64,000 nucleotides of DNA, taken from Nostoc sp. UHCC 0870. GTDB lineage: Bacteria; Cyanobacteriota; Cyanobacteriia; Cyanobacteriales; Nostocaceae. The translations under genes and the position numbers were made by a program. Of this stretch, positions 18,686 through 28,736 are shown piece by piece. The notes beneath the pieces are model-generated. The model made no database searches, was not told the DNA's origin, and saw only the letters and a list, made by a program, of their open reading frames with translations. How positions within the stretch are numbered: the first letter of the stretch is position 1; each line of letters begins with the position of its first letter. The stretch is taken from contig NZ_CP091913.1 of assembly GCF_022063185.1 (NCBI RefSeq), positions 1,070,501-1,134,500 on the forward strand, given 5' to 3'.

Positions 18686-19497
18686 AGAGCTTTCCTGCTG
18701 GTTATCTATATTATATTTTTTATCTTTGAGAGACCGAAATAAAGGTTGTTCGTTGATTGAATGCAGATGCACAGTTTAACCAACCATAATCATAAAATCC
18801 AATAGACCAACTTTTTAACACACAATTTGGAGTTGTCACCAAAAATTCAACTGCTATATGGAGTCAACAGCTAATAGTCACGAGTCAATGGTCAAAAACT
18901 TTAATTTTTGACCATTGACTGTTGATAAGACTAATCTATGGCAGTGGCGTAAGTCCTGACTAAATATACTGACTTGGACTGAAAAACGCTAAATATTCCA
19001 GATTTCTCTGATCAGTTGGGGATCTCAGGCTTTCAATTCTCACAAAATCAAATGCGATCGCTATAGACAATCAACCCTAAATTTTATAATCTCAGTTTTA
19101 GTAGAAATTACAGATCGAAATTGGGAATAATAAAACTTTTGATTGTTATCATTGACTAACCTTTACTTATTAACCAGTATAAAAATCAATCAAATCAGTA
19201 TTCTGGTTGCTAACTGATTAATTCTCAATCGTGATATAAAAAAGTTTGAAGTAAAAGTTGGTTTTATTCTATATTAGTAAATTCACCGATATTATCCATT
19301 ACGACAGTTGAACACAATACTAAGGAGTTAGGACTAGAAATTAAATGTGCTGTAATGACTGAATTCGATACAATTGATACGTGAAAAATAAGTTTTTATA
19401 GTTGCTCAAGGCTTGATTATCTAATTGGGGTGCAGTCAAAAACTAAAAAACAGCACCAAAATAATTCTCTGAAAGTATAAATATCAGGTGCGTAACA
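18686..19497. other. 812-bp intergenic region
   Basis: No gene is seen. It holds a strong 15-base stem hairpin at 18884-18919 (GTCAATGGTCAAAAA with its complement, loop CTTTAA) and one HIP1 octamer at about 19053. The last 400 bases are AT-rich and should include the promoter of the downstream succinyl-CoA-synthetase-like gene. Confidence 0.5.
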
Positions 19498-20724
19498 ATG
19501 GATTTATTGGAATATCAAGTTAAAGAATGGTTTGGGGAAATAGGCATTCCGGTCTTACCTTCCCAACGCATAGACCATCCTACAGATTTAAAACGCCTGA
19601 AAATTCGCTATCCGATTGTGCTGAAATCTCAAGTACACGCTGGAGACAGGGCAAAAGCAGGAGGAGTGAGGATTGTAGAAACAACCATTGATGCTGTTGC
19701 GGCTGCCCAAAATATCTTTAATTTGCCCATTTGGGGGGAATTACCAGAAGTTGTACTAGCAGAATCTAAGTATGATGCTAGTCAGGAGTTTTATTTAGCC
19801 GTAGTTTTAGATACAGCGATTTGCCGCCCAATCCTTTTAGGTTGCCAAGAACCGGATGTTGACTGGGAATTAGCAGGCGAAAAAATGCAGCACGTCGTTG
19901 TAGAACAGGAATTTTCGCCTTTTTATGCCCGTAGGCTGGCTTTAAAAATGGGTTTACAAGGCGCACTGATGCAGTCGGTAAGTACCGTTTTAGAGAAAAT
20001 GTATCAGCTGTTTATACAAAAAGACCTAGATTTAGTAGAAATCAATCCCTTGGCCATTAATAATTCTGGGGAGGTGATGGCACTCAATGGTAAAGTCAGA
20101 GTGAATGAACGGGCAATTGGGCGGCATCCAGAAATTGCGGCAATGGCAGCCAAAATTGCCAATTATCATGGCACAAATCAGATTAACGCCCGGTTTGGTG
20201 AGTGGGATAGTTTAGCGATGCACGGCAGAATAGGTATTTTAGGCAATGGTACAGGTTCAATGATGGCAACCTGTGATTTAGTTGCTAGTGCTGGTGGAAA
20301 ACCAGGGATGTGTTTAAATCTCCGACACGCTTCGATTATAGATACATCACCGACCACATTTGGCGATCGCTTAGTTAAAGGTTTAAATATCCTAGCTGCT
20401 GATAAAAGTATTCAGGTCATACTCATTAATCTTCTCGGTAGTATTCCCCAACCAAAAGCAGCAGCTACAGCAATTGTTGATTTTGTATTAGGAAACAAAG
20501 GTGAACTGCCATCATCGGTGGTACGCTCTAATGGCAATAAAAGAGAGCATTTGTCACCAAACTTAGTTATTCGTTTAGCTGGTTCAGAGTTAAACGCGGC
20601 TAAAGACGTTTTAGCACCGTTAGAAGCTCATGATGATGGACTGATAGTAGTGGAAAATTTAGATGAAGCTGTAGCCGCAGCAGTTAGTCTAGTTAAATCA
20701 CCCGCCTATAAGAAAGCTTCCTAG
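19498..20724 (+). CDS. succinyl-CoA synthetase beta-subunit-like protein, divergent
   Basis: 408 residues with the architecture of SucC: an ATP-grasp fold ([13 protein letters not shown] at about 45-57 and LVEINPLAI) and a C-terminal ligase-CoA domain. In the C-terminal domain the normally Gly-rich catalytic and CoA loops are altered. NGAGLAMGT becomes NGTGSMMAT, the LDVGGGA loop becomes LNLRHAS, and VNIFGG becomes INLLGS. The protein is therefore a paralogue of true SucC, with changed or lost activity inferred. It is followed, after a 228-base repeat block, by a SucD-like gene with matching losses. A bona fide sucCD is presumably elsewhere in the genome. Confidence 0.8.
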   Translation: MDLLEYQVKEWFGEIGIPVLPSQRIDHPTDLKRLKIRYPIVLKSQVHAGDRAKAGGVRIVETTIDAVAAAQNIFNLPIWGELPEVVLAESKYDASQEFYLAVVLDTAICRPILLGCQEPDVDWELAGEKMQHVVVEQEFSPFYARRLALKMGLQGALMQSVSTVLEKMYQLFIQKDLDLVEINPLAINNSGEVMALNGKVRVNERAIGRHPEIAAMAAKIANYHGTNQINARFGEWDSLAMHGRIGILGNGTGSMMATCDLVASAGGKPGMCLNLRHASIIDTSPTTFGDRLVKGLNILAADKSIQVILINLLGSIPQPKAAATAIVDFVLGNKGELPSSVVRSNGNKREHLSPNLVIRLAGSELNAAKDVLAPLEAHDDGLIVVENLDEAVAAAVSLVKSPAYKKAS

Positions 20725-20728
20725 GTAT

Positions 20729-20946
20729 TAGAGGGGACAGGGGACAGGGGACAGGTGACAGGGGACAGGGGACAGGGGACAGGTGACAGGGGACAGGTGA
20801 CAGGGGACAGGTGACAGGTTCGATAATTTCCCCAATCCCCAATTCCCAATCCCCAATTCCCAATTCTCAATCCCCAATCCCCAATACCCAATACCCAATT
20901 CTCAATCCCCAATCCCCAATACCCAATCCCCAATCCCCAATTCCCA
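20729..20946. repeat. double heptamer array between sucC-like and sucD-like genes
   Basis: The whole spacer is repeats. About 13 units of GGGACAGG/TGACAGG type (20729-20820) are followed by about 16 units of CCCCAAT/TCCCAAT type (20828-20946). The second array ends 7 bases before the downstream ATG, so no separate promoter or ribosome-binding site is evident. Confidence 0.92.
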
Positions 20947-20952
20947 TCTTTT

Positions 20953-21834
20953 ATGAACTTAACGCCAGACAGCAAAGTTATTATCCAAGGCTTCTATGAA
21001 TTTATCTCAGCAACCCATATTGCTCAAATGAAAGCTTATGGTACAAACTTAGTTGCTGGTGTCGATCCTGGATGTGGTGGACAGGAAATTTACGATCTAC
21101 CTGTATTTGATTTGGTAGAGGAGGTAGTAGATAAATTTGGCGCAATTGACACAACGATTATTTGCGTACACCCTTACCAAGTTCTAGATGCAGCCTTAGA
21201 AGCGATCGCTTCTGGGATCAGTCAGATTATCATTATCTCGGCGGGTGTGCCGCCTTTGGATATGGTGCAATTACTCCGCAAAGCTGAAGCCGGGGAAACT
21301 CTAGTAGTCGGCCCCAACAGTCCGGGAATTATTGTGCCAGGAAAAATTCTTTTAGGCACACAACCGAGTGAATTTTATACCCCAGGATCGGTAGGAATTG
21401 TGAGTCGCAGCAGCACTCTGACCTATGAAGTTGCTTGGGAACTGACAAAAGCAGGCTTGGGGCAATCGATTAGTGTCAGTATTGGTAGTGATGCCATTGT
21501 CGGTTCTTCCTTTTTGCAATGGCTGCAAATTTTAGATGAGGATGACAGTACCGAGGCGATCGTTTTAGTCGGTCAACCAGGCGGGGGTAGTGAAGAAGCC
21601 GCAGCTAGGTACATCACTGAAGCCATCGATAAACCAGTTGTGGCTTACATCGCAGGTAGACAAGCACCACCGGGGAAAACTTGGCGACAAACTGGTACTT
21701 TAGTTACTGTTGTGGGTCGTCCGCCTAACTTTGGTACTGCACAATGCAAAATCGCCGCTTTTGAAGCCGCAGAAGTTCCGGTGGCGGAACGTCCTTCTTT
21801 AATTCCCGAATTGTTGAAAAAGGCAATGCTGTAA
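20953..21834 (+). CDS. succinyl-CoA synthetase alpha-subunit-like protein lacking active-site His
   Basis: 293 residues of the SucD fold: N-terminal CoA-binding domain ([18 protein letters not shown]) and a ligase domain ([12 protein letters not shown]). The phosphohistidine motif GHAGA is replaced by RQTGT (Gln246 in place of the catalytic His). The Glu of GEIGG that holds the His is replaced by Gln208 (VGQPGGG). A SucD-type phosphoryl transfer should therefore be impossible. The gene probably acts with the preceding SucC-like gene as a ligand-binding or regulatory complex; this is inference. It converges with the aspartoacylase gene, with only one base between the two stop codons. Confidence 0.82.
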   Translation: MNLTPDSKVIIQGFYEFISATHIAQMKAYGTNLVAGVDPGCGGQEIYDLPVFDLVEEVVDKFGAIDTTIICVHPYQVLDAALEAIASGISQIIIISAGVPPLDMVQLLRKAEAGETLVVGPNSPGIIVPGKILLGTQPSEFYTPGSVGIVSRSSTLTYEVAWELTKAGLGQSISVSIGSDAIVGSSFLQWLQILDEDDSTEAIVLVGQPGGGSEEAAARYITEAIDKPVVAYIAGRQAPPGKTWRQTGTLVTVVGRPPNFGTAQCKIAAFEAAEVPVAERPSLIPELLKKAML

Positions 21835-21835
21835 T

Positions 21836-22714
21836 TTAAATTGTGAGTTGTTGTTTTTCTGTGAAACACATAGCAACGCCTTTCTCGTAATAAGCGGCTT
21901 CATTAATAAAAATTGGGTAAACTATTGATGTGCCTGTGTAGGCGATCGCTTGACCATCAAATGTTAAAAATATAGGCTCGCCTGGATGGAGTGGTTCATA
22001 ATCACGAGACTGGATTTTCGGGTGAATCATTGCCTGAATTTCGCCTTGTTCATTTCTGGGATAATCTATAGAACATAAAAATTTATACAGTGTGAGTGTA
22101 TTATTATGTTCCAAAATATCACCGCGATTATATCTTTCTAAATAATCTAAAATTTCATAAATTAGTTTCTCAGTATTTTGAAATAATTCTGCATCTAAGA
22201 CACCTTGAGCCACAGCACCTACTTCAATTACAAAACCTAACTCACTTAGGGAACGGAGAAAATTACTACCTTCTTCTGGTATCGTCTGGCAAACTTTGAC
22301 TAAAGGATTAATTGCACTTAGATAAGCAGCTAATTTTAATAGGAATGGATGCTGATTACCTAAAATAATAGTCAAGCCCATGTTGGCTGTTGTACTGTGT
22401 AAATCAATAATTACATCTGCCTTGGTTTTATTATCTTCTCCTAAAAGTTTAGATATATTCTTCGCCTGTATCTCTTCATAACTAGACAAGGTAGTATTTT
22501 GTAAATCTTCGTTTAAAAAACAACGGTTTAAATCTTTTTCGATGTAGCGTCTACCTGCTGCAAAGGCTTGGGGATTACCTAATAATGTCAAAGTTTCAAA
22601 GCTGTATTTTTGAATTAATTGTGGAAATTGTTCAAATTTTTTAATCAGAAATGCACCTGTAAATTCATTACCGTGAGTTCCACCAACCAGGGCAACACGA
22701 TTAATTTTATTCAT
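21836..22714 (-). CDS. aspartoacylase / succinylglutamate desuccinylase family protein
   Basis: 292 residues from ATG 22714, which has a GGAGG site 8 bases upstream (a TTG five codons earlier is less likely). The zinc ligands are visible as His14 and Glu17 ([10 protein letters not shown]) and a later His in [10 protein letters not shown]. The general-base Glu lies in [11 protein letters not shown], and [14 protein letters not shown] is the substrate Arg/Asn region. Aspartoacylases split N-acetyl-L-aspartate to aspartate and acetate; the real cyanobacterial substrate is unknown. It converges with the SucD-like gene. Confidence 0.9.
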   Translation of the reverse strand: MNKINRVALVGGTHGNEFTGAFLIKKFEQFPQLIQKYSFETLTLLGNPQAFAAGRRYIEKDLNRCFLNEDLQNTTLSSYEEIQAKNISKLLGEDNKTKADVIIDLHSTTANMGLTIILGNQHPFLLKLAAYLSAINPLVKVCQTIPEEGSNFLRSLSELGFVIEVGAVAQGVLDAELFQNTEKLIYEILDYLERYNRGDILEHNNTLTLYKFLCSIDYPRNEQGEIQAMIHPKIQSRDYEPLHPGEPIFLTFDGQAIAYTGTSIVYPIFINEAAYYEKGVAMCFTEKQQLTI

Positions 22715-22736
22715 GAAATATTCCTCCAAGTGTTTA

Positions 22737-22851
22737 ACAATTCAAAATTCAAAATTCAAAATTAAAGACAGTTGGAGTTAGGGATTTAAACCCCAACTCA
22801 ACTGATACTACGTGTAGACCTAGGGGTCTTAAACCCTTGAATTTACGATAA
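22737..22851. repeat. 123-bp dispersed repeat, copy 2
   Basis: Second copy of the repeat at 9479-9601 in the same orientation, starting in the same ATTCAAA heptamers and ending at TTTACGATAAA. It lies 23 bases upstream of the aspartoacylase start and may include its leader. Confidence 0.9.
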
Positions 22852-23332
22852 AATAGCAGTAATTTAGTCAATAGGAAATAAGCTGTAGGAAGTGGTAATT
22901 GGGAAAATTCACTTTCATATTCGGACATAGAACCAATTTTCTTGGGACTGCCTCCTGCCTCATTTTAGGTACAAATTTAGTGTTTATTGATATATTTTTC
23001 TTGTATGATTAGCAGCGTACCTAATATTTTTAAGATGTGCAATACCATTTTAATTAATAGAATTATATTTAAAAAATATAGTTATATTAATTTTCCACAA
23101 TCAAGCAACAGATGCAAAGCTGTAAACCCAGGCTACATCTGAATTTATTAAGTTTAAATTTGGTATTACTCCCCTACGGACACTTTATAAAAGAAAAAGC
23201 CGTAGTAGTGTATCCAGTTTAAATTGATGGATCAGCAAGTTCGTAGTAAGGACTTTAGTCCTGATTGTTCTAAACACTAAAGTCTTGACTACAAACCCCA
23301 AAACTAACTTGAAAAAGTAGTAAATTGGTATT
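22852..23332. other. spacer upstream of LysR gene, with hairpin repeat copy 3
   Basis: About 480 bases without a gene. The 'gtagtaaggactttagtcctg' hairpin repeat lies at 23243-23294, 40 bases before the LysR start, with one arm decayed. An AT-rich tract is present at about 22980-23090. No LysR-type T-N11-A operator could be singled out. Confidence 0.55.
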
Positions 23333-24247
23333 ATGTCAGTAATGATTGAAATTCGACATTTGCGATATTTTATTGCTGTAGCAGAAGAATTAAACTTTAG
23401 TCGGGCGGCGGAACGCCTAAATATTGCTCAACCACCCCTAAGCCAACAAATTCAAGCCTTAGAAGCAGAATTAAGATTGCAACTATTTGAGCGTCATCGG
23501 CGGCCACTCCGCTTAACCTCTGCGGGGAATGTGTTTCTCAAAGAAGCACGTTTAGTTTTGACAACTTTAGAGAAAGCAGTCATCTCTGCACGCCAAGCAA
23601 GTCTAGGAGAAATTGGTAGTTTAATAGTGGCAGTAAATAGCACGATCGCTAATAGTGTTTTACCAGAAATTCTGCGAACTTTTCGCGATCGCTATCCCCA
23701 AGTCAGGCTGATTTTGCGTGAGGTGATGTCTTCACAACAATCACAACAGTTACACAACTCTCAAATTGATGTTGGTTTTGATTGTTTACTCAGCAACGGC
23801 GATACTGGGTTGAGTTCTTTAGAAATTTTGCAAGAACCGATAGTCATTGCTTTACCAGAAAACCATCCCCTAGCAAAACAACCCGAAATTTCTCTCAAAG
23901 CCTTAGTAGATGAACCTTTTGTTTTACCTTCACCAGATGTAGTTCTTTCCTACGGTCAAATTATTGAACTTTATCAAGAGGAAGTGGGTTTACCACCAAA
24001 AGTAGTCCAAGAAGCAACGTGGTTGATTACAGTTTTGAGTTTAGTTGCTGGGGGAGTAGGTGTAACATTGTTACCAGCTAACGCCCAAAACCTACAACGC
24101 ACAGGAGTTGTCTATAGACCCATACAGGGAAAAAATCTGACTCGACCTATAGCCGCAGTTTGGCGCAGTGATGATATGTCTGTGATTTTGCAGAATTTTT
24201 TGCAGGTAATCAAAGATGTAGTCCCGGATGTCTCACCAGAGCAGTAG
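23333..24247 (+). CDS. LysR family transcriptional regulator
   Basis: 304 residues. The N-terminal winged helix-turn-helix (about 5-65) reads RHLRYFIAVAEELNFSRAAE, followed by RLNIAQPPLSQQI. The C-terminal half is a periplasmic-binding-protein-type effector domain (about 95-295). Translation could begin at ATG 23333 or three codons later (MIEIRHL); no clear ribosome-binding site separates the two. LysR regulators often control a divergent neighbour. Here the upstream neighbour is the aspartoacylase, 620 bases away and divergent, so it is a possible target (inference). Confidence 0.92.
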   Translation: MSVMIEIRHLRYFIAVAEELNFSRAAERLNIAQPPLSQQIQALEAELRLQLFERHRRPLRLTSAGNVFLKEARLVLTTLEKAVISARQASLGEIGSLIVAVNSTIANSVLPEILRTFRDRYPQVRLILREVMSSQQSQQLHNSQIDVGFDCLLSNGDTGLSSLEILQEPIVIALPENHPLAKQPEISLKALVDEPFVLPSPDVVLSYGQIIELYQEEVGLPPKVVQEATWLITVLSLVAGGVGVTLLPANAQNLQRTGVVYRPIQGKNLTRPIAAVWRSDDMSVILQNFLQVIKDVVPDVSPEQ

Positions 24248-24453
24248 GTTGGTAAGCCACCGCCTTGAACGGGTCTCCCACCTTGGGGCGAGTGGCGTTT
24301 GACGTAAGGAAACCCAACACCGAAATATAGATTCAGCTTTCAAGATCCATAAAGATGACTTACTTGGTTCTACGGAATTAGTCATATCTTCTACAGGCCC
24401 AGCATTTGAAGAAGTTTCTTGGAGATTTAAGAAAACAGGTGAATCTCCCTAAA

Positions 24454-24472
24454 TCCCCCTTAAAAAGGGGGA
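24454..24472. repeat. TCCCCCTTAAAAAGGGGGA hairpin repeat
   Basis: A short palindrome between the convergent LysR and oligopeptidase genes. Such AAATCCCCCTTAAAAAGGGG blocks are common dispersed repeats in Nostocales and could end transcription from both sides. Confidence 0.7.
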
Positions 24473-24497
24473 CTTTGATTCTATTTTGCACTGACAA

Positions 24498-26564
24498 CTA
24501 AACCAAACCCAAACGATCCAAAATAAAGGCATACTCAAAAGCTAGCTCTTTTAAGCTTTCATAACGTCCAGAAGCACCACTATGTCCAGCATCCATATTG
24601 GTTTTGAGTAGGAGAATATGATTGTCTGTTTTGAGTTCTCGCAGTTTGGCTGTCCATTTGGCAGGTTCCCAATATTTGACGCGGGAATCATTTAACCCGG
24701 CTGTGATTAACAAATCGGGGTAATCTTGGGCTGTAACGTTATCGTAGGGTGAGTAAGACTTCATGTAGTCATAGTAGGCTGGATCGTTGGGATTTCCCCA
24801 TTCTTCCCATTCCATTGCCGAGAGGGGTAAAGATGTATCTAGGATTGTTGTCACCACATCGACAAACGGCACATTAGCGACCACTAACTCAAACAATTCA
24901 GGACGCAGATTAATTACTGCACCCATTAATAAACCGCCTGCACTACCACCTGTAATGGCTAGGTGTGTATTTGCTGTCCAACCTTCCTTAATCAAATATT
25001 CGGCACAGGCTATAAAATCGGTAAAGGTGTTTTTCTTGTGGAGGAATTTACCGTTTTCATACCATTTGCGTCCCATTTCTTCGCCGCCGCGAATATGAGC
25101 GATCGCAAATACTACCCCTCGGTCTAATAATGTTAGTCTAGTTGAAGAAAATGATGCGGGGTAAGAAGCACCATAAGAACCGTAGCCTGTAAGTAATAAG
25201 GGATTTTTACCGTCTTTTTTAATTCCCTGTTTGTAAACAATCGAGATGGGAACTTGTGTGCCATCTTCGGCTGTAGCCATTAACCATTCACTATGATATT
25301 GAGTTTGGTCATAGCCTCCAAGCACTTGGGTTTGTTTTTTTAATTCCCGTTCTTGGGTTTCCATATCGTAATCAAAAACAGATGGCGGTGTAATTAAGGA
25401 AGTGTAATTAAACCGCAAAATATTAGTATTAAATTCTGGGTTACTACCTTCGGAAAATTCATAGGTAGGTTCAGGAAAGATAATATTACTTTCATCATTT
25501 GTTGATAGATTTTGGACTCTGGCAGTTTGCAATCCATCTTTGCGTTCATAAATCACCAAATGATTAGCAAACAGACTAATTCCTGATAACAATACATCTT
25601 CCCGGTGAGGAATTATGGTTTGCCAATTTTCTTTTGATATTGCAGCTAGGGGAGTTTTTACCAATTTAAAGTTAGTAGCTGCTTCATTGGTGACGATGTA
25701 GAAGTAATCACTATGATGGTCTACATCGTATTCTATTCCTGAGTCGCGTGGGTAAATTATCTGAAAATCACTACCAGGATTATTGGCATCTAGATAGTGA
25801 ACTTCTGTGGTAATGCTGCTCCGCAAAGTCATCAAAATATATGCTTGAGAGCGAGTATTATAAACGTATAAAGCGTAAGCCTCATCAGGTTCGTGATAGA
25901 TTAACTCATCAGACTCTGTTGATGTGCCGAGAGTATGTCTAAATAATTGGTAAGGACGGTTAGCTGTATCAATTTTGGTATAAAACCCTGTTTGATTATC
26001 GTTTCCCCAACAAAAGGAAAAATAAGTATCAGCAATAGTTTCTGGATAAAATTGACGTGTATTTAAATCCAAAAAGAAAAGTGTATATCGCTCAGAGCCA
26101 GTAGTATCAAATGAGTAAGCTAGGATTTGATGATTAGGGCTAATATCAAATACACCTAATTCAAAAAAATCATGTCCGGCTGCTAATTCATTTTCATCTA
26201 ATAGCACTTCTTCAGGAGCATCTAAACTGCCTTGTTTACGGCAATAAATGCGATAAGCTTTTCCGGCTTCAGTTCGCGAATAATAATAGTAATTATCTTT
26301 GCGGTATGGTACTGAGAGGTCAGTTTCTTGAATGCGCGAGAGCATTTCATCGTAAAGCTGAGTTTGCAGCGTCTCTGTATGCTGCATCATGGTTGTAGTG
26401 TAGGCGTTTTCTGCATCTAGATAAGCGACTACCTTGGGGTTATCAATATCGCGCAACCAAAAGTAGTTGTCTAATCGGCGATCGCCATGTAACTCTAAAA
26501 CCTGGGGCTGTTTGTCAGCAACAGGAGGCTGAATATTTTTTTGTAACACCCGATCTTTTGTCAT
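24498..26564 (-). CDS. ptrB: oligopeptidase B (S9 family peptidase)
   Basis: 688 residues, close to E. coli oligopeptidase B. It cleaves short peptides after basic residues in the cytoplasm. An N-terminal beta-propeller is followed by the alpha/beta-hydrolase domain. Catalytic Ser lies in TGGSAGGLLMG, Asp in AGLNDSRVKYWE, and His in DAGHSGASGR. GGEEMGRKWYENGKFLHKKN is the oligopeptidase B signature carrying the acidic residues of the S1 pocket. The C-terminal EYAFILDRLGL is conserved. ATG 26564 is preceded by an AGGATG-like stretch. Single gene. Confidence 0.94.
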   Translation of the reverse strand: MTKDRVLQKNIQPPVADKQPQVLELHGDRRLDNYFWLRDIDNPKVVAYLDAENAYTTTMMQHTETLQTQLYDEMLSRIQETDLSVPYRKDNYYYYSRTEAGKAYRIYCRKQGSLDAPEEVLLDENELAAGHDFFELGVFDISPNHQILAYSFDTTGSERYTLFFLDLNTRQFYPETIADTYFSFCWGNDNQTGFYTKIDTANRPYQLFRHTLGTSTESDELIYHEPDEAYALYVYNTRSQAYILMTLRSSITTEVHYLDANNPGSDFQIIYPRDSGIEYDVDHHSDYFYIVTNEAATNFKLVKTPLAAISKENWQTIIPHREDVLLSGISLFANHLVIYERKDGLQTARVQNLSTNDESNIIFPEPTYEFSEGSNPEFNTNILRFNYTSLITPPSVFDYDMETQERELKKQTQVLGGYDQTQYHSEWLMATAEDGTQVPISIVYKQGIKKDGKNPLLLTGYGSYGASYPASFSSTRLTLLDRGVVFAIAHIRGGEEMGRKWYENGKFLHKKNTFTDFIACAEYLIKEGWTANTHLAITGGSAGGLLMGAVINLRPELFELVVANVPFVDVVTTILDTSLPLSAMEWEEWGNPNDPAYYDYMKSYSPYDNVTAQDYPDLLITAGLNDSRVKYWEPAKWTAKLRELKTDNHILLLKTNMDAGHSGASGRYESLKELAFEYAFILDRLGLV

Positions 26565-26612
26565 CCTTCTGTAACCTTTTATCCCATGTCAACCAACTAG
26601 CTACCCAAAAAT

Positions 26613-27359
26613 TTAGGATGAGCTAGGAACTCCAGCCTGACGTTGTAATTGTTTTCTCAAAGTACATAAGCCAATTGCTGGTATAACTCCGAGAATCATA
26701 GCTGTAAATCCTTGTTCAATCCAATACATTCCTGCTGCTGGAATCAAATTTTTCATTAAGGAAAGCAACCAAACTACCAGACTAATACAGAAGAAGGAAA
26801 AAGAGGGGAAAAAATTCCACCACCAAGTTTTGACTGTATAACGCCGCAAGACTAACCATTGCACAAAACCTAGCCAAATCCCTGAAAGAATATAGAGAAA
26901 TGTTGACAAAAATCCTAAAGTCAAAGTAGTTTCAGGACTTAAAGTTTGATCAGATGAATTAGCCAGACTAGCAATATAGTTAATCCAAGCGGTTGAGACA
27001 CCATTAGCTAATAGCCAACCGATGCTGGTAGCCAGTATCCATAGCCAACCAGGGAGATAACGGCGCATAACTAATGCTTGATCAGCAGCAAAAACTACCG
27101 CAAAGACAATATTACCAAGCAATCTCACGCAAAAACTCCATACTTGTGGCTGATCAGCAAAAGTAGGGAGCAGAGTTTGCCAGAGAATTTTTTCTATAGC
27201 AATACTGACAATACCACCCACCACCCACCCCACAATAGTCATTAACGTAAACTGCACAAAGAATATTCGGCGTTGAGAACGGGGAATTAATAACTTGACT
27301 GGGCGAGAATTACTATGAGCATCTGCAAAATGAGAGTAATTACTAGAGTTAGTTTGCAT
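26613..27359 (-). CDS. conserved integral membrane protein
   Basis: 248 residues with about six membrane segments and repeated W-L-V/I-x-R-R-Y/W patterns after membrane spans (QALVMRRYLPGWLW, QWLVLRRYTVKTWWW). This is a duplicated architecture seen in uncharacterised cyanobacterial membrane proteins. The N-terminal 45 residues are polar and may be cytoplasmic. It lies 49 bases upstream of the oligopeptidase gene on the same strand, so the two may be co-transcribed. No function is recognised. Confidence 0.7.
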   Translation of the reverse strand: MQTNSSNYSHFADAHSNSRPVKLLIPRSQRRIFFVQFTLMTIVGWVVGGIVSIAIEKILWQTLLPTFADQPQVWSFCVRLLGNIVFAVVFAADQALVMRRYLPGWLWILATSIGWLLANGVSTAWINYIASLANSSDQTLSPETTLTLGFLSTFLYILSGIWLGFVQWLVLRRYTVKTWWWNFFPSFSFFCISLVVWLLSLMKNLIPAAGMYWIEQGFTAMILGVIPAIGLCTLRKQLQRQAGVPSSS

Positions 27360-27583
27360 ATTAATTTAAGTTAAGAAATTTGAATAAAGTAATCTCAATA
27401 AAACCAGTTTTAACCTAAGCAAGAGAACGGTTATAGGGCATAGATCATGGGGCATAGGTGTAAAATATTCACTATCAACTGTCCCCTGTCACCTGTCCCC
27501 CGTCACCTCTATTTGATCAAGCGTAATCCCAGAATGATAAGCTAAACAGTGACATAAAAAAGTGACTTAGGATGAAGTGTTAA

Positions 27584-28636
27584 ATGGGTGTTTCGTCAAC
27601 GACTCCTCATCTTTTACGGGCTGCTCGTGGTGAAATTGTAGATCGTCCCCCTGTATGGATGATGCGACAAGCCGGACGATATATGAAAGCATATCGGGAT
27701 TTAAGGGAGAAGTATCCTTCATTTCGCGATCGCTCCGAAATTCCAGAAGTAGCAATTGAAGTCTCCCTCCAACCTTGGAGAGCTTTCCAACCAGACGGAG
27801 TAATTTTATTTTCCGATATTGTCACCCCCTTACCAGGTTTGGGGATTGACATGGACATTGCGGAAGGTAAAGGCCCCATCATTCATGCGCCCATTCGCAC
27901 TCAAGCACAAATTGACGCACTGCGTCCTCTAGAACCAGAAGCGGCTCTACCGTTCATTAAAACCATATTGCAGGCTCTACGCCAAGAAGTAGGCAACAAA
28001 TCAACGGTATTAGGCTTTGTGGGTGCGCCGTGGACATTAGCCGCCTATGCAGTGGAAGGTAAAGGTTCTAAAACCTACTCCATCATCAAAAACATGGCTT
28101 TCACACAGCCAGATGTACTGCATCAACTCCTAGCTAAATTAGCAGATGCGATCGCAGTTTATACCCGTTATCAAATCGATTCCGGCGCGCAAGTCGTGCA
28201 AATGTTCGATTCTTGGGCGGGATATCTCAGCCCCCAAGATTATGACACCTTTGCTCTCCCCTACCAAAAGCGAGTATTCCAGCAAGTCAAAGCAACTCAC
28301 CCAGATACACCATTAATTTTGTTAGTCAGTGGTAGCGCAGGCGTACTAGAACGCATGGCGCAATCTGGTGCTGATATCGTCACCGTAGACTGGACAGTAG
28401 ACATGGCCGATGCTAGAGCCAGATTAGGTAAACACATCAAAGTGCAAGGTAATCTTGACCCTGGCGTATTATACGGCTCAAAAGAGTTTATCCGCGATCG
28501 CATCATTGACACCGTTCGCAAAGCTGGTAACTGGGGTCACATTCTCAACCTCGGACACGGTGTACACCCAGACACCCCAGAAGAAAACGTCGCCTTTTTC
28601 TTTGAAACAGCGAAACAACTTCATGCGGTTGTGTAG
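27584..28636 (+). CDS. hemE: uroporphyrinogen decarboxylase
   Basis: 350 residues. HemE removes four acetate carboxyls from uroporphyrinogen III to give coproporphyrinogen III, on the path to haem and chlorophyll. The substrate-binding N-terminal [13 protein letters not shown] and the [12 protein letters not shown] motif are both present, as are the catalytic Asp in [10 protein letters not shown] and [13 protein letters not shown] near the C-terminus. The length is standard. The upstream 220 bases contain another GACAGG-type repeat and should contain the promoter. Confidence 0.97.
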   Translation: MGVSSTTPHLLRAARGEIVDRPPVWMMRQAGRYMKAYRDLREKYPSFRDRSEIPEVAIEVSLQPWRAFQPDGVILFSDIVTPLPGLGIDMDIAEGKGPIIHAPIRTQAQIDALRPLEPEAALPFIKTILQALRQEVGNKSTVLGFVGAPWTLAAYAVEGKGSKTYSIIKNMAFTQPDVLHQLLAKLADAIAVYTRYQIDSGAQVVQMFDSWAGYLSPQDYDTFALPYQKRVFQQVKATHPDTPLILLVSGSAGVLERMAQSGADIVTVDWTVDMADARARLGKHIKVQGNLDPGVLYGSKEFIRDRIIDTVRKAGNWGHILNLGHGVHPDTPEENVAFFFETAKQLHAVV

Positions 28637-28651
28637 TCAAAACTTCTCTTT

Positions 28652-28713
28652 CTCTGTGTCTTTGTGTCTCTGTGGTTTAATATTTTTCACCACAGAGACA
28701 CAGAGACACAGAG
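28652..28713. repeat. 25-bp stem hairpin downstream of hemE
   Basis: Arms at 28652-28676 and 28689-28713 are complementary at 24 of 25 positions (CTCTGTGTC repeats) with a 12-base AT loop. Each arm itself repeats 7-8 base units. Together they form one of the longest hairpins in the window. It may end or stabilise the hemE transcript. The motif resembles the tandem repeat at 39.9 kb. Confidence 0.85.
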
Positions 28714-28736
28714 TGTTTTAATTCAAGCTTTCTCTT

